Position numbers and translations under genes: made by a program. From an uncultured Aliivibrio sp. (lineage in GTDB: Bacteria; Pseudomonadota; Gammaproteobacteria; Enterobacterales; Vibrionaceae), in NCBI RefSeq assembly GCF_946479765.1, contig NZ_CAMLHO010000015.1, forward strand, positions 1 to 64,000: a DNA stretch of 64,000 nucleotides, given 5' to 3'. The notes beneath the pieces are model-generated. The model did no database searches. It saw only the letters and a list, made by a program, of their open reading frames with translations, and was not told the origin of the DNA. Of this stretch, positions 43,602-53,224 are shown piece after piece (the stretch's first letter is position 1; every line of letters begins with the position of its first letter).

Positions 43602-45302
43602 ATGGAACAACGCTACGATTATATTATCGTCGGCGCGGGTTCGGCCGGCTGTGTGTTAGCGGATAGGCTAACAGAGAGCGGTCAACACAGCGTTTTATTA
43701 TTAGAAGCAGGCGGTACGGATAAGAGTATTTTTATCCAAATGCCGACGGCTCTTTCTTACCCTATGAACTCTGAAAAGTACGCATGGCAGTTCGAGACCC
43801 AACAAGAATCAGGACTCGATGGACGTCAATTGCACTGCCCTCGCGGTAAAGTACTTGGTGGAAGCTCATCGATCAACGGCATGGTTTATGTTCGTGGACA
43901 CGCCTGTGATTATGACGAATGGGAAGAGAATGGCGCGACAGGCTGGAACTACCAAGCCTGCTTACCTTACTTTCGTAAAGCAGAAACATGGAGTAAAGGT
44001 GCTGATCAATATCGCGGAGGCGAAGGCCCTTTAGGTACGTGTAATGGCAATGACATGACACTTAATCCTCTATATCAAGCCTTCATCAATGCAGGTAAAG
44101 ACGCAGGATACCCAGAAACATCAGACTACAACGGGTATCAACAAGAAGGTTTTGGCCCAATGCACATGACGGTAGATAAAGGCGTTAGAGCCTCTACCTC
44201 AAACGCGTATCTTCGTCGTGCTTTAAAGCGTCCTAACTTAACGCTAATGAAAAGCATTGTCGCAAGAAAAATTCTACTTGAAGACAAGAAAGCCATCGGT
44301 ATTGAGTTTGAAAAATCAGGAAAAATTATCAATGTGCATGCGAATAAAGAAGTCATTTCAAGTGCAGGTTCAATTGGCTCAGTTCAATTACTTCAACTGT
44401 CAGGCATAGGTCCAAAAGCCGTCTTAGAAAACGCAGGTGTAGAAGTTAAACATCCGCTTTCCGGCGTTGGTGAAAACCTGCAAGATCACCTTGAGATTTA
44501 CTTCCAATATCATTGTAAAGAACCTATTACGCTTAACAGTAAACTGGGCTTGGTAAGTAAAGGCTTAATAGGCACCGAATGGATATTAACTCGCAAAGGG
44601 TTAGGCGCAACAAACCACTTTGAATCGTGTGCTTTTATTCGCTCTCGCAAAGGTTTGAAATGGCCCAATCTTCAATACCACTTCCTACCTGCGGCGATGC
44701 GTTATGACGGACAAGCCGCATTTGATGGCCATGGATTTCAAGTTCATGTTGGTCCAAATAAACCAGAAAGCCGCGGAACCGTGTCAATTACCTCTTCTGA
44801 TCCACACGCGAAGCCAAATATCATTTTTAACTACATATCAACCGAAGGTGACCGTCAAGATTGGCGCGATTGCATTCGCCTTACTCGTGAAATTCTCTCT
44901 CAACCCTCAATGGATGCATTCCGTGGTGAAGAAATTCAACCGGGTATTGAGGTCACGTCTGACGAGGCGATTGATGAATGGGTTAAGCAAAATGTAGAAA
45001 GTGCTTACCACCCTTCTTGTGGCTGCAAAATGGGCAATAAAGAAGACCCAATGGCTGTACTCGATGAACAGTGCCGCGTACGTGGAATTACGAATTTACG
45101 CGTTGTCGATTCTTCTGCATTCCCAACCATTCCGAACGGAAACTTAAATGCACCCACCATTATGGTTGCAGAACGTGCCGCCGATTTCATTCTTGGCAAC
45201 CCTATGCTCACAGGGGAGCACGCCCCCGTTTGGATAGCACCAGAATGGGAAGAGAAACAACGAATAAACGCACCAATAAGAGAAGCAAACACGCTTTCTT
45301 AA
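43602..45302 (+). CDS. betA: BetA, choline dehydrogenase
   Basis: The 566-residue GMC-family flavoenzyme has the ADP-binding N-terminus [22 protein letters not shown] signatures [20 protein letters not shown] and [15 protein letters not shown], and the C-terminal HPSCGCKMG and [17 protein letters not shown]. It oxidises choline to betaine aldehyde at the membrane with FAD. Length and context match BetA. GGAG precedes the ATG. Confidence 0.95.
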   Translation: MEQRYDYIIVGAGSAGCVLADRLTESGQHSVLLLEAGGTDKSIFIQMPTALSYPMNSEKYAWQFETQQESGLDGRQLHCPRGKVLGGSSSINGMVYVRGHACDYDEWEENGATGWNYQACLPYFRKAETWSKGADQYRGGEGPLGTCNGNDMTLNPLYQAFINAGKDAGYPETSDYNGYQQEGFGPMHMTVDKGVRASTSNAYLRRALKRPNLTLMKSIVARKILLEDKKAIGIEFEKSGKIINVHANKEVISSAGSIGSVQLLQLSGIGPKAVLENAGVEVKHPLSGVGENLQDHLEIYFQYHCKEPITLNSKLGLVSKGLIGTEWILTRKGLGATNHFESCAFIRSRKGLKWPNLQYHFLPAAMRYDGQAAFDGHGFQVHVGPNKPESRGTVSITSSDPHAKPNIIFNYISTEGDRQDWRDCIRLTREILSQPSMDAFRGEEIQPGIEVTSDEAIDEWVKQNVESAYHPSCGCKMGNKEDPMAVLDEQCRVRGITNLRVVDSSAFPTIPNGNLNAPTIMVAERAADFILGNPMLTGEHAPVWIAPEWEEKQRINAPIREANTLS

Positions 45303-45379
45303 ATAATAAGAAACACAAAAAATACAGTCAGCAGCGCCGTTATACCCAATGGCGAAAGGAATCATTACAAGGAATTATT

Positions 45380-46321
45380 ATGTCACTTACAAAAAAGACA
45401 CTTGCCACATTAGCGATCAGCTCATTCGCTTTTAACGTATATGCAAATCAATGTGAAACCGTTCGTTTTGCAGATGTCGGTTGGACAGACATCACCGCAA
45501 CAACCGCTGTAACCTCTGAACTACTTAAAGGCATGGGCTATAAAACTAAAACCGATCTTCTTTCTGTTCCCGTCACTTACTCTTCAATGGCAAATGGCGA
45601 CATTGATGTCTTCTTAGGTAACTGGATGCCAACCATGGAAGGGGATATCGCTAAATACCGTGAAGCGGGCACAGTAGAAACCGTTCGTGCCAATTTAGAA
45701 GGCGCTAAATACACACTTGCCGTACCAAAATATGTGTACGACGCAGGCGTTACAAGCTTTGCAGATTTAGCTAAAAATGCCGACAAGTTCAAAGACCGTA
45801 TCTACGGAATCGAACCGGGTAACGATGGCAACCGCATTATCCAATCCATGATTGATACTGACGCGTTTGGTCTTAAAGACTTCAGTGTTGTTGAATCAAG
45901 TGAAGCAGGTATGGTTTCTCAAGTATCACGCGCCGTTCGTCGCAGTCAATGGATAGTCTATTTAGGCTGGGCTCCACACCCAATGAACAGCAATGTTGAA
46001 ATGGAATATCTATCAGGTGGCGATGACTTCTTTGGTGCCAACTATGGCGGCGCAAGCGTGTATACCAACGTTCGATCGAATTACCTTTCTGAATGTAAAA
46101 ATGTTGGACAGTTATTACAAAATCTAGCGTTCAGTCTTGAGATGGAGAATGAATTGATGGAAAACATTCTAAATCAAAAAATGACGCCAGAGAAAGCGGC
46201 TCAACAGTGGTTAAACAAAAATCCACAACAAGTAAAAGCATGGCTTGAGAATGTGAAATCACTGCAAGGTGACGCCGCAAATAAATCAGTTACTGAATAC
46301 CTAAAACAAGTTAAAGCTTAA
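45380..46321 (+). CDS. choX: ChoX-type choline/betaine ABC transporter substrate-binding protein
   Basis: I start at ATG 45380 (AAGGAATT upstream); the ORF-track start at 45071 runs through the betA end. The 313-residue protein has a signal peptide (LAISSFAFNVYA), then CETVRFADVGWTDITATTAV and VFLGNWMPTMEGD, the OpuAC/ChoX pattern with aromatic cage residues. It binds choline (or betaine) in the periplasm and feeds ChoWV. A stem-loop follows its stop. Confidence 0.92.
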   Translation: MSLTKKTLATLAISSFAFNVYANQCETVRFADVGWTDITATTAVTSELLKGMGYKTKTDLLSVPVTYSSMANGDIDVFLGNWMPTMEGDIAKYREAGTVETVRANLEGAKYTLAVPKYVYDAGVTSFADLAKNADKFKDRIYGIEPGNDGNRIIQSMIDTDAFGLKDFSVVESSEAGMVSQVSRAVRRSQWIVYLGWAPHPMNSNVEMEYLSGGDDFFGANYGGASVYTNVRSNYLSECKNVGQLLQNLAFSLEMENELMENILNQKMTPEKAAQQWLNKNPQQVKAWLENVKSLQGDAANKSVTEYLKQVKA

Positions 46322-46328
46322 TCAATAA

Positions 46329-46348
46329 TGGTGGGTTTCGGCCCACCA
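46329..46348 (+). other. choX-choW intercistronic stem-loop
   Basis: TGGTGGG / CCCACCA with loop TTTCGG, 8 bases after the choX stop and without a T-run. A 3'-stabilising element that raises binding-protein mRNA over the permease is a common reason for such a structure. Confidence 0.8.
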
Positions 46349-46366
46349 GTCATTTAAGGAAATATT

Positions 46367-47209
46367 GTGAATTTTATTACTGAGCACAAAATCCCTGTTG
46401 GGCAATGGATGGAAACAGGCGTTGACTGGTTAACTATCAATGCCGCTGGTTTTTTTGATGCCATTTCATTTTTTCTAGAAACTATTATCCTATTTTTAGT
46501 CGATGTATTTAAATGGATGCCACCTGCGCTTCCTATTCTTATGACCGCTGCTATTGCGTGGTATTTACACAGAAAACCATCATTAGTGATTTTTGTCGTC
46601 GTCGCATTACTCACTATTCTAAACCTTGGCTATTGGCAAGAAATGCTGGAAACCTTTGTCCTTGTTTTTGCAGCGACAACGATTTCCGTATTAATTGGCG
46701 TACCGATTGGGATAATGGCCGCACACCGACCTTGGCTCTATACCGTACTAAGACCAATCCTTGATTTAATGCAAACCGTACCCACGTTCGTGTACTTAAT
46801 TCCAACGTTAGTGTTGTTTGGTTTAGGCATTGTTCCGGGCTTAATTTCTACCATTATTTTTGCTATCGCCGCCCCTATTCGTCTTACGTATCTTGGTGTT
46901 ACAAAAGTGCCGGGAGAGTTAATTGAAGCAGGCAAAGCGTTTGGTGCAAGCCGCATGAAATTATTACTCAAAGTCGAATTACCCGCCGCCCTACCGAGCA
47001 TAATGGCCGGCATTACCCAGTGTATTATGTTGTCATTATCGATGGTTGTTATCGCGGCACTCGTAGGGGCCGACGGCTTAGGTAAACCCGTGGTTCGAGC
47101 GCTTAACACCGTTAATATCTCACAAGGTTTTGAAGCAGGATTAGCCATTGTTCTTGTCGCTATTATTCTTGACCGCTTATGTAAAGCACCGAATCAGAAG
47201 GAAGTATAA
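46367..47209 (+). CDS. choW: ChoW-type ABC transporter permease
   Basis: A 280-residue inner-membrane permease with about seven membrane segments and the EAA loop ELIEAGKAFGASRMKLLLKVELPAALPSIMAGI. It starts with GTG, and AAGGAA lies 6 bases upstream. It forms the choline/betaine channel with ChoX and ChoV. ProW/OpuAB relatives import glycine betaine, so the exact substrate follows from the bet context. Confidence 0.92.
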   Translation: MNFITEHKIPVGQWMETGVDWLTINAAGFFDAISFFLETIILFLVDVFKWMPPALPILMTAAIAWYLHRKPSLVIFVVVALLTILNLGYWQEMLETFVLVFAATTISVLIGVPIGIMAAHRPWLYTVLRPILDLMQTVPTFVYLIPTLVLFGLGIVPGLISTIIFAIAAPIRLTYLGVTKVPGELIEAGKAFGASRMKLLLKVELPAALPSIMAGITQCIMLSLSMVVIAALVGADGLGKPVVRALNTVNISQGFEAGLAIVLVAIILDRLCKAPNQKEV

Positions 47210-47211
47210 CC

Positions 47212-48399
47212 ATGGATGCAATTACTATTAAAAACCTCGATGTGGTGTTTGGAAAAAAAACTAAACAAGCGTTGGAATTATTAGACCAAGGGAAAACTCG
47301 CCAAGAGATTATCGACGAGATAGGCCAAGTTGTCGGTGTTGATAATGTCTCTCTTTCAGTTAAAGAAGGCGAGATTTGCGTTCTAATGGGATTATCCGGT
47401 TCAGGTAAATCAAGTCTGCTTCGCGCCGTTAACGGATTAAACGAAGTAAGCCGCGGTGAGCTCATGATTAAGAATGGCGACAAACTTGTCGATGTCGCTC
47501 TGTGTGATGAAGAAACCTTACGCCATTTACGTACTCAACGTGTTTCGATGGTTTTCCAAAACTTTGCATTAATGCCATGGCTTACTGTGCTTGATAACGT
47601 CGCTTTTGGTTTAGAAATGCAAGGCATCGCAAAAAATGAACGCCGAGCAAGAGCACGTGAACAAATTGAAATGGTTGGCCTTGCTGAATGGGAAATGAAA
47701 TACCCTCATGAACTTTCAGGCGGTATGCAACAACGGGTTGGTTTAGCCCGAGCGTTTACGATGGATACCGACATTCTATTAATGGATGAACCATTTTCGG
47801 CACTTGACCCTCTTATTCGATCTCAGCTTCAAGATGAACTTCTTCTATTACAAACAAAGCTAAATAAAACCATTTTATTTGTTAGCCATGATTTAGATGA
47901 AGCGTTAAAAATTGGCAATAACATTGCTATCATGGAATCGGGTAAATTAATTCAGCACGGTAAACCAGAAGACATCGTGCTTAACCCGAAAACAGAATAC
48001 GTGAAAGATTTTGTGGCTCACACAAATCCATTGAATGTATTAAAAGGCCGCTCATTAATGCAGCCTCTCGATTCGCTTAAGCAAGAAAATGACTGTTGGA
48101 AGATTTGTGATGCTAAAAATCTTTGGGTAAATCAACACCAAGGTAAATTGAACATTGAAGGTCAGCCAACGCTCACTTTAATTCAATGGGATGAATCAAC
48201 GACAGATCTGTCTTTAATCAATCATTCAACATTGGTTATCGCAAGCCCAGAAATTGGTATGCGCGATGCGATAAAACTAAAACAACTCAGTAATCACCCA
48301 ATTTTACTGGTTGAACATAGTCAATTAGTTGGCATTTTAGATAACAGTGAATTCTATAGCGCACTGATTGGTGACTTTACATTACATAGCGCCGCGTAA
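47212..48399 (+). CDS. choV: ChoV-type ABC transporter ATPase
   Basis: A 395-residue ProV/OpuAA-type ATPase: Walker A GLSGSGKSS, signature LSGGMQQRVGLARA, Walker B ILLMDEPFSALDP and H-loop FVSHDLDEA. The C-terminal region (about 280-395) is the place of CBS-like regulatory domains in ProV, but is only loosely similar. It powers ChoW. It starts two bases after choW and ends at the hairpin at 48407. Confidence 0.93.
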   Translation: MDAITIKNLDVVFGKKTKQALELLDQGKTRQEIIDEIGQVVGVDNVSLSVKEGEICVLMGLSGSGKSSLLRAVNGLNEVSRGELMIKNGDKLVDVALCDEETLRHLRTQRVSMVFQNFALMPWLTVLDNVAFGLEMQGIAKNERRARAREQIEMVGLAEWEMKYPHELSGGMQQRVGLARAFTMDTDILLMDEPFSALDPLIRSQLQDELLLLQTKLNKTILFVSHDLDEALKIGNNIAIMESGKLIQHGKPEDIVLNPKTEYVKDFVAHTNPLNVLKGRSLMQPLDSLKQENDCWKICDAKNLWVNQHQGKLNIEGQPTLTLIQWDESTTDLSLINHSTLVIASPEIGMRDAIKLKQLSNHPILLVEHSQLVGILDNSEFYSALIGDFTLHSAA

Positions 48400-48406
48400 T
48401 ACCGAA

Positions 48407-48434
48407 GTAAAGGGTGAGTATTCTCACCTTTTAC
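48407..48434 (+). terminator. terminator of the bet/cho operon
   Basis: GTAAAGGGTGAG / CTCACCTTTTAC around TATT, 12 pairs with one G-T. There is no long T-run beyond the stem, so termination may be partial. Confidence 0.75.
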
Positions 48435-48665
48435 TCTCTAAGTTTTAAAAAACACCTGAATAATGTCACTTCTCCTGAATATCTCGCACAAATCAACTAT
48501 CTTAAAGTAATGGTATCGTGTTGTTAGACCTCAATTGAGAAAAAAAACAACAATGGATAAGCAAGCAATACGAGAAAAGATTGAGAATAGTACGAACATC
48601 AGTACAATGCGGAAATCAACAACGTTGTAAACCATCAATTTTACATTTATACAAAGGTCTGTTAC

Positions 48666-49139
48666 GTGGATAAACATGAAGAAGTTTTGGTCGCTATTCG
48701 TCAGATAATTCGAGCTATCGATTTACAATCGAAAAAACTGAGTAAAGAATATGGATTAACAGGTCCTCAACTTATTTTAATGCGTGCGATTCAAAGCATG
48801 CATAATGTAACGATCAAAGAACTGTCAAAACATACAAACGTAAGCCAAGCAACCACCACGACTATTATCGATCGCTTAGAGCATAATGGTTACGTTCAAC
48901 GTATCCGTAGCGAATCTGATAGACGAAAAGTACATGCTAATTTGACTGAAAAAGGGGAAGAGTTACTTAGTAAAGCCCCACTGTCTTTACAAGATAACTT
49001 TGTGAACAAGTACCATAATTTAGAATCGTGGGAACAAAGCCTTATACTGTCTTCAATGCAGCGTGTATCTTCAATGATGAACGCAGAAGACATTGATGCA
49101 GCCCCTGTATTACAACTTGAAAGTATTGCAAAGATCTAA
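48666..49139 (+). CDS. cosR: CosR/EctR-like MarR-family regulator
   Basis: The 157-residue MarR protein starts at GTG with AAAGG upstream. MDKHEEVLVAIRQIIRAIDLQSKKLSKEYGLTGPQLILMRAI and NVSQATTTTIIDRLEHNGYVQRIRSESDRRKVHA match, from memory, the V. cholerae CosR pattern. CosR represses compatible-solute genes (ectoine, bet, transporters) at low salt. Its place directly after the bet/cho operon fits that role. The symbol is moderately certain. Confidence 0.75.
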   Translation: MDKHEEVLVAIRQIIRAIDLQSKKLSKEYGLTGPQLILMRAIQSMHNVTIKELSKHTNVSQATTTTIIDRLEHNGYVQRIRSESDRRKVHANLTEKGEELLSKAPLSLQDNFVNKYHNLESWEQSLILSSMQRVSSMMNAEDIDAAPVLQLESIAKI

Positions 49140-49180
49140 CGTTCTCATTCCGATTATCGAGATAACGTTCAGTTAAAATA

Positions 49181-49208
49181 AAAAAGCCTCTAATTAAAGA
49201 GGCTTTTT
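49181..49208. terminator. bidirectional terminator between cosR and LysR gene
   Basis: AAGCCTCT / AGAGGCTT with A-run before and T-run after (loop AATTAA), so it works on both strands. Confidence 0.93.
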
Positions 49209-49288
49209 TGTTGCGTAGAAAATAGAGATACACCCTTACTCACTTGTACTTTGGGGATATTTGTTTTGTCTTAATTTGATTTTTGATA

Positions 49289-50185
49289 TCAAACTTGACT
49301 TAATAACCAACGCTTAAATACCGCAACCTTTTCATTAGACACTGCACTCGGTTTCCAAACGATGTAATAAGCTAATTCGATATTACATTGCAATTCAGGA
49401 AAAGGCTGTACTAAACGCCCCCCATCCAGATCCTCTTGTACCAACACACTTCGGCCTAATGCCACCCCTTGTCCACTTATCGCCGCCTGTATAACAGAGG
49501 CTGAATTATTTATTTTCAATCCTTTATCTGTATTTACATTGTAAATTTCATTCTGTTCAAACCAACCACCCCACGAAGGAAAACCACTCTCTTTAGGTAA
49601 AGAAAGATCATGCAGTAATGGAAAATCAACCAATGAACCCACGCTATTCAATCCTTTCTTTAACAGCTCAGGAGAACAAACCGGAAAAACAGACTCGGTC
49701 ATTAACAAGATTTTATCTAGCCCTTCCCACTCCCCTTTACCATAGCGAACACCAATATCAATGCTCTCAGCAAGGTAATCAACGGTTCTAATATTGGTAT
49801 CTAATCTCAGATCCCATTCAGGATGTAATGTTTGGAAGTCATCAATGCGCATTAATAACCATTTCGCGGCAAACGCAGGGCTGACCGCCACGGTTAAAAT
49901 AGTATTCACTTCTGCTGGCTTTAATAAAGCTAACCCTTGAGATAAATGCTCAAAACCACGAGTGATTTCAGGTAACCCCAGCAAGGCTTCTTTGGTTAAT
50001 ACTAACCGTGACACCCCAGAGGAACGCCTTTCAAACAAAGGGATCCCTAACCATTCTTCTAACAACTTCACTTGTTGGCCAATGGCAGCAGGCGTGACAT
50101 TCAATTCTTTTGCCGCTAAAGAAAAGCTCAAGTGACGAGCAGAGGCTTCAAACGCTTTCAAGCCATTTAGATGATTTATTTTCAT
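49289..50185 (-). CDS. GcvA-like LysR-family regulator
   Basis: I start at ATG 50185 (AAGGTT upstream). The 298-residue protein begins MKINHLNGLKAFEASARHLSFSLAAKELNVTPAAIGQQVKLLEEWLG and has NIRTVDYLAESIDIGVRYGKGEWEG, the GcvA-type sensor domain. It is divergent from the cupin/amine-oxidase pair and probably controls them. GcvA itself regulates glycine cleavage; this is a paralogue-type regulator. Confidence 0.88.
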   Translation of the reverse strand: MKINHLNGLKAFEASARHLSFSLAAKELNVTPAAIGQQVKLLEEWLGIPLFERRSSGVSRLVLTKEALLGLPEITRGFEHLSQGLALLKPAEVNTILTVAVSPAFAAKWLLMRIDDFQTLHPEWDLRLDTNIRTVDYLAESIDIGVRYGKGEWEGLDKILLMTESVFPVCSPELLKKGLNSVGSLVDFPLLHDLSLPKESGFPSWGGWFEQNEIYNVNTDKGLKINNSASVIQAAISGQGVALGRSVLVQEDLDGGRLVQPFPELQCNIELAYYIVWKPSAVSNEKVAVFKRWLLSQV

Positions 50186-50313
50186 TTCTAACCTTAACCT
50201 CAACTCTTAACATTAAAGAAAATCTTTAGCGAAAGTATAGGAGTTCTGGTTTGTTACACCTAGAAAAAAATAACACAATAGATTTAATTATTCGCCATTC
50301 ACGCAGGTTTATC

Positions 50314-50985
50314 ATGAAACTACATACTGACTTATCACTACAAGCGAATGCTTTTTTCACGGCATCAACATGGATCCCATCCCCTATTAAAGAGGTGACT
50401 CGTAAGATGTTAGAGCGTGATGGTGGTGAGATCGCAACAGCTACCTCTTTAGTACGTTATGAATCTGACAGTTATTTTTCTTCTCATGTTCATACTGGCG
50501 GCGAAGAGTTTTTAGTATTAGAAGGGATTTTTGCAGACGAGCATGGTAACTACCCTGTTGGTACTTACATGCGCAACCCAGTAGGAACGTCACACGCTCC
50601 GGTTGTGAAAGATGGCTGCATGATTTTAGTCAAGCTAGGGCAATACCAAGACGGTGACAACACACCCGTTCATATTGATACCCAAACTCAGCCTTTTAAC
50701 AACGACTCGACACGTCATGGGGTTCAATTTCAACTATTACACACCTTTAAACATGAGGTAGTTCGCCTTGAGCAATGGCAAGCCAATCAGACCATTGAAC
50801 TTGAAAACCAAGGTGGAATAGAAATACTGGTCATTGATGGATCATTTACCTATGAGAACATCAGCTATGAAAAATTTGACTGGCTTCGCTTGCCTATTGG
50901 CGACTCATTGCAAGCAACCATCGGGCAGAACGACTGTACAGTCTGGATAAAAACAGGCCACCACTTACACCAAATTCAAGCATAA
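50314..50985 (+). CDS. ChrR-like cupin protein
   Basis: From ATG 50314 the protein has 223 residues and two cupin-type halves. The first shows SSHVHTGGEEFLVLEGIFADEHGNYPVGTYMRNP, the metal-binding HxH..E pattern of ChrR C-terminal cupins (anti-sigma factor relatives). No zinc-binding N-terminal anti-sigma domain is present. It precedes the amine oxidase by 12 bases, so likely acts in the same pathway. Confidence 0.82.
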   Translation: MKLHTDLSLQANAFFTASTWIPSPIKEVTRKMLERDGGEIATATSLVRYESDSYFSSHVHTGGEEFLVLEGIFADEHGNYPVGTYMRNPVGTSHAPVVKDGCMILVKLGQYQDGDNTPVHIDTQTQPFNNDSTRHGVQFQLLHTFKHEVVRLEQWQANQTIELENQGGIEILVIDGSFTYENISYEKFDWLRLPIGDSLQATIGQNDCTVWIKTGHHLHQIQA

Positions 50986-50997
50986 GCGAGAGATAAA

Positions 50998-52104
50998 ATG
51001 AAAACAGAGTATCTGATTGTTGGTGCCGGTTTAAGTGGATTATACATGGCACATCAACTTGAAAAAATGGGAAAAGAGTATCGAGTCATTGAAGCGAGAG
51101 ATCGCATTGGAGGCAGAATTTTATCGTCGCCTATTTTATCTTCATCAACGATATTATCTCCGTTAGATAGCGTTGACATGGGGCCATCTTGGTTTTGGCC
51201 ACAAATGCATCCACGTATTACGCAACTTATCGATGACTTAATGTTGCCTATTTTCCCACAGTACTCTCAAGGCGATTATTTACTCGAGAACCAACAAAAC
51301 AGCGCACCAATACGTTATGACTCTGGGTTTGAGCAATCTCCTACCTCCATGAGAATTGCGGGCGGTATGCAAAGTGTTGTTGATGCGCTACTCGCCTCTT
51401 TACCTTCTCATCGAGTGCAACTAAATAGCACGGTGACTCATGTGAGATCTCAAGAAAACAATCACTCTTCTGTTATTTTGATGCACAACAGTCAACCAGA
51501 GACGATTGAAACGGCTCATGTGATTTTTGCCATGCCGTTACGCCTCTTAGCTGACCGTGTTGCTTTCACACCAAGCTTGCCGACAGAAACAACGCAACAT
51601 TTTAGCTCTACAACAACATGGATGGCGGCACACGCAAAGTTTTTTGCTATTTATGACACGCCTTTCTGGAGAGAAGAGGGATTATCAGGCTCTGCCAGCA
51701 GCCGCATAGGGCCATTAGTCGAAATCCATGATGCCAGTACGTTTGATGGCGTTGGCGCTTTATTTGGCTTTGTCGGTGTCGATGCTGCAACTCGTAAGAA
51801 AGCAGGAGAGGCAATAATAAAACAAGCCGCAGTAGAACAATTGACTCGAATTTTTGGTGAGAAAGCCAGTCACCCGATTGATATAAAGCTAATTGATTGG
51901 AGCCAAGAAATTCATACTGCCACCCTTGACGATCATCAAGCACCGACAGCTCATCCTCGTTATGGCTTATCTTCATCAACTAAGGCCTTAAGCAACTTAC
52001 ATTGGTACTTTGCAGGAACAGAGGCAGCGCAAGATAATGGGGGCTATTTAGAAGGCGCATTAGAGGCCGCTGATGTGGTTATTGCAGAACTCAATCTAGA
52101 TTAA
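50998..52104 (+). CDS. FAD-dependent amine oxidase
   Basis: A 368-residue flavoprotein of the monoamine-oxidase/NAD(P)-binding Rossmann family: GAGLSGLYMAHQLEKMGKEYRVIEARDRIGGRI at the N-terminus and a C-terminal FAGTEAAQDNGGYLEGALEAADVV that closes the FAD site. The amine substrate is unknown. It forms an operon with the cupin gene under the divergent LysR. Confidence 0.88.
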   Translation: MKTEYLIVGAGLSGLYMAHQLEKMGKEYRVIEARDRIGGRILSSPILSSSTILSPLDSVDMGPSWFWPQMHPRITQLIDDLMLPIFPQYSQGDYLLENQQNSAPIRYDSGFEQSPTSMRIAGGMQSVVDALLASLPSHRVQLNSTVTHVRSQENNHSSVILMHNSQPETIETAHVIFAMPLRLLADRVAFTPSLPTETTQHFSSTTTWMAAHAKFFAIYDTPFWREEGLSGSASSRIGPLVEIHDASTFDGVGALFGFVGVDAATRKKAGEAIIKQAAVEQLTRIFGEKASHPIDIKLIDWSQEIHTATLDDHQAPTAHPRYGLSSSTKALSNLHWYFAGTEAAQDNGGYLEGALEAADVVIAELNLD

Positions 52105-52112
52105 AAATAAAA

Positions 52113-52139
52113 AGGCCAAGTTATCGAGTAACTTGGCCT
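52113..52139. terminator. terminator between amine oxidase and pepE
   Basis: AGGCCAAGTTA / TAACTTGGCCT, 11 pairs, loop TCGAG. The minus strand continues TTTTTATTTTT, so it is strongest for pepE. Confidence 0.92.
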
Positions 52140-52172
52140 CCTCTTAATCTATCGCTTTACGACAAACATAAA

Positions 52173-52910
52173 TTAACAGCTGTGTTCCATTAAGAATTGA
52201 ACATCATCTTCTGCACTGTAATACACAGGATCTTTACCATACGAGAATAACTTCAACGATTTCTCATTGGCAGTATGGTAGCTTAACTTACCGTCAAGAA
52301 TATGCAGCCATGTGCCTTCAGGGATCCCAACAACCGGTTCGTGTTTATTGATTTCTAAAAATTCTTGAATACGTTCATCACGCGTTTCACCAAAGTGCCC
52401 TTCAACAGACGCTTCTAAATAGTGCGGATTAATTTGAAATGGCACTAAGTTTAGCGAAGGAAGAATCGCCCCTGTGATAATTGGCATATCATTCGTCGTA
52501 CGGATCGTTGGGCAACCAATGTTTGTGCCCGCACTCCAACCAATGTATGGGATACCCTTATCCAATACGGCTTTTCTTATTGGACCAACAAGCCCTAAAT
52601 CATGCAATGTTTTATTTAATACCCATGTATTACCGCCACTCACCAAAATCCCATCGGCTTCTTGAATCGTTTTTACAGGGTCTTCTGAACGGTGCAGACC
52701 CGTTACTTTACAATCTAGACCTAAGTGATCAAACGTCTGTTGAACCAAAGCAACACGGTCATCGTGGCTAGAACGAATTACCGCGTAAGGGATAAGTACT
52801 AAATTCTTTGCTTTAGTACGTTGAATTTGCTCAACAATTGCTTCACTCGCAAATTCCATTACGTAGTTGTTACCAGAAATTTTGCCGTTACTTAATAATA
52901 AAATATCCAT
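52173..52910 (-). CDS. pepE: PepE, alpha-aspartyl dipeptidase (peptidase E)
   Basis: I start at ATG 52910, with AAGGCAG upstream. The 245-residue protein has the S51-family nucleophile elbow GWSAGTN, an Asp in TTNDMPI and HYLEAS, giving the Ser/Asp/His set of E. coli PepE. It cleaves dipeptides with N-terminal aspartate in the cytoplasm. Confidence 0.93.
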   Translation of the reverse strand: MDILLLSNGKISGNNYVMEFASEAIVEQIQRTKAKNLVLIPYAVIRSSHDDRVALVQQTFDHLGLDCKVTGLHRSEDPVKTIQEADGILVSGGNTWVLNKTLHDLGLVGPIRKAVLDKGIPYIGWSAGTNIGCPTIRTTNDMPIITGAILPSLNLVPFQINPHYLEASVEGHFGETRDERIQEFLEINKHEPVVGIPEGTWLHILDGKLSYHTANEKSLKLFSYGKDPVYYSAEDDVQFLMEHSC

Positions 52911-53224
52911 TGGTACTGCCTTATGTCTATTTAACATCACTGTTTACTTCTATCCAATTCAAGTAAAATAAGTGATAGAATTACGAAAGATGTAAAAACC
53001 ATATCAGAAATAACAGCGTTAAAACTTGTGTTAGATCGTATCTGTAGTCTATAAATTAAGCCTAAATTAAAAGAAATCTCGGCTTCATCACATACAAGAC
53101 AGAAAATAACTTATCACCAAAACTTGTGACAAAGCAGAATATAGGCATAATGCCCTTTATATTACGTATTATAAAAAATCACGTCACACTTTGCGACGTT
53201 ACCTACACTCATATTGAAGGTGCA

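Noticed and set aside
45071-45379. N-terminal extension of the choX ORF
   Set aside because: It lies inside betA, and the signal peptide with its ribosome site begins at 45380.
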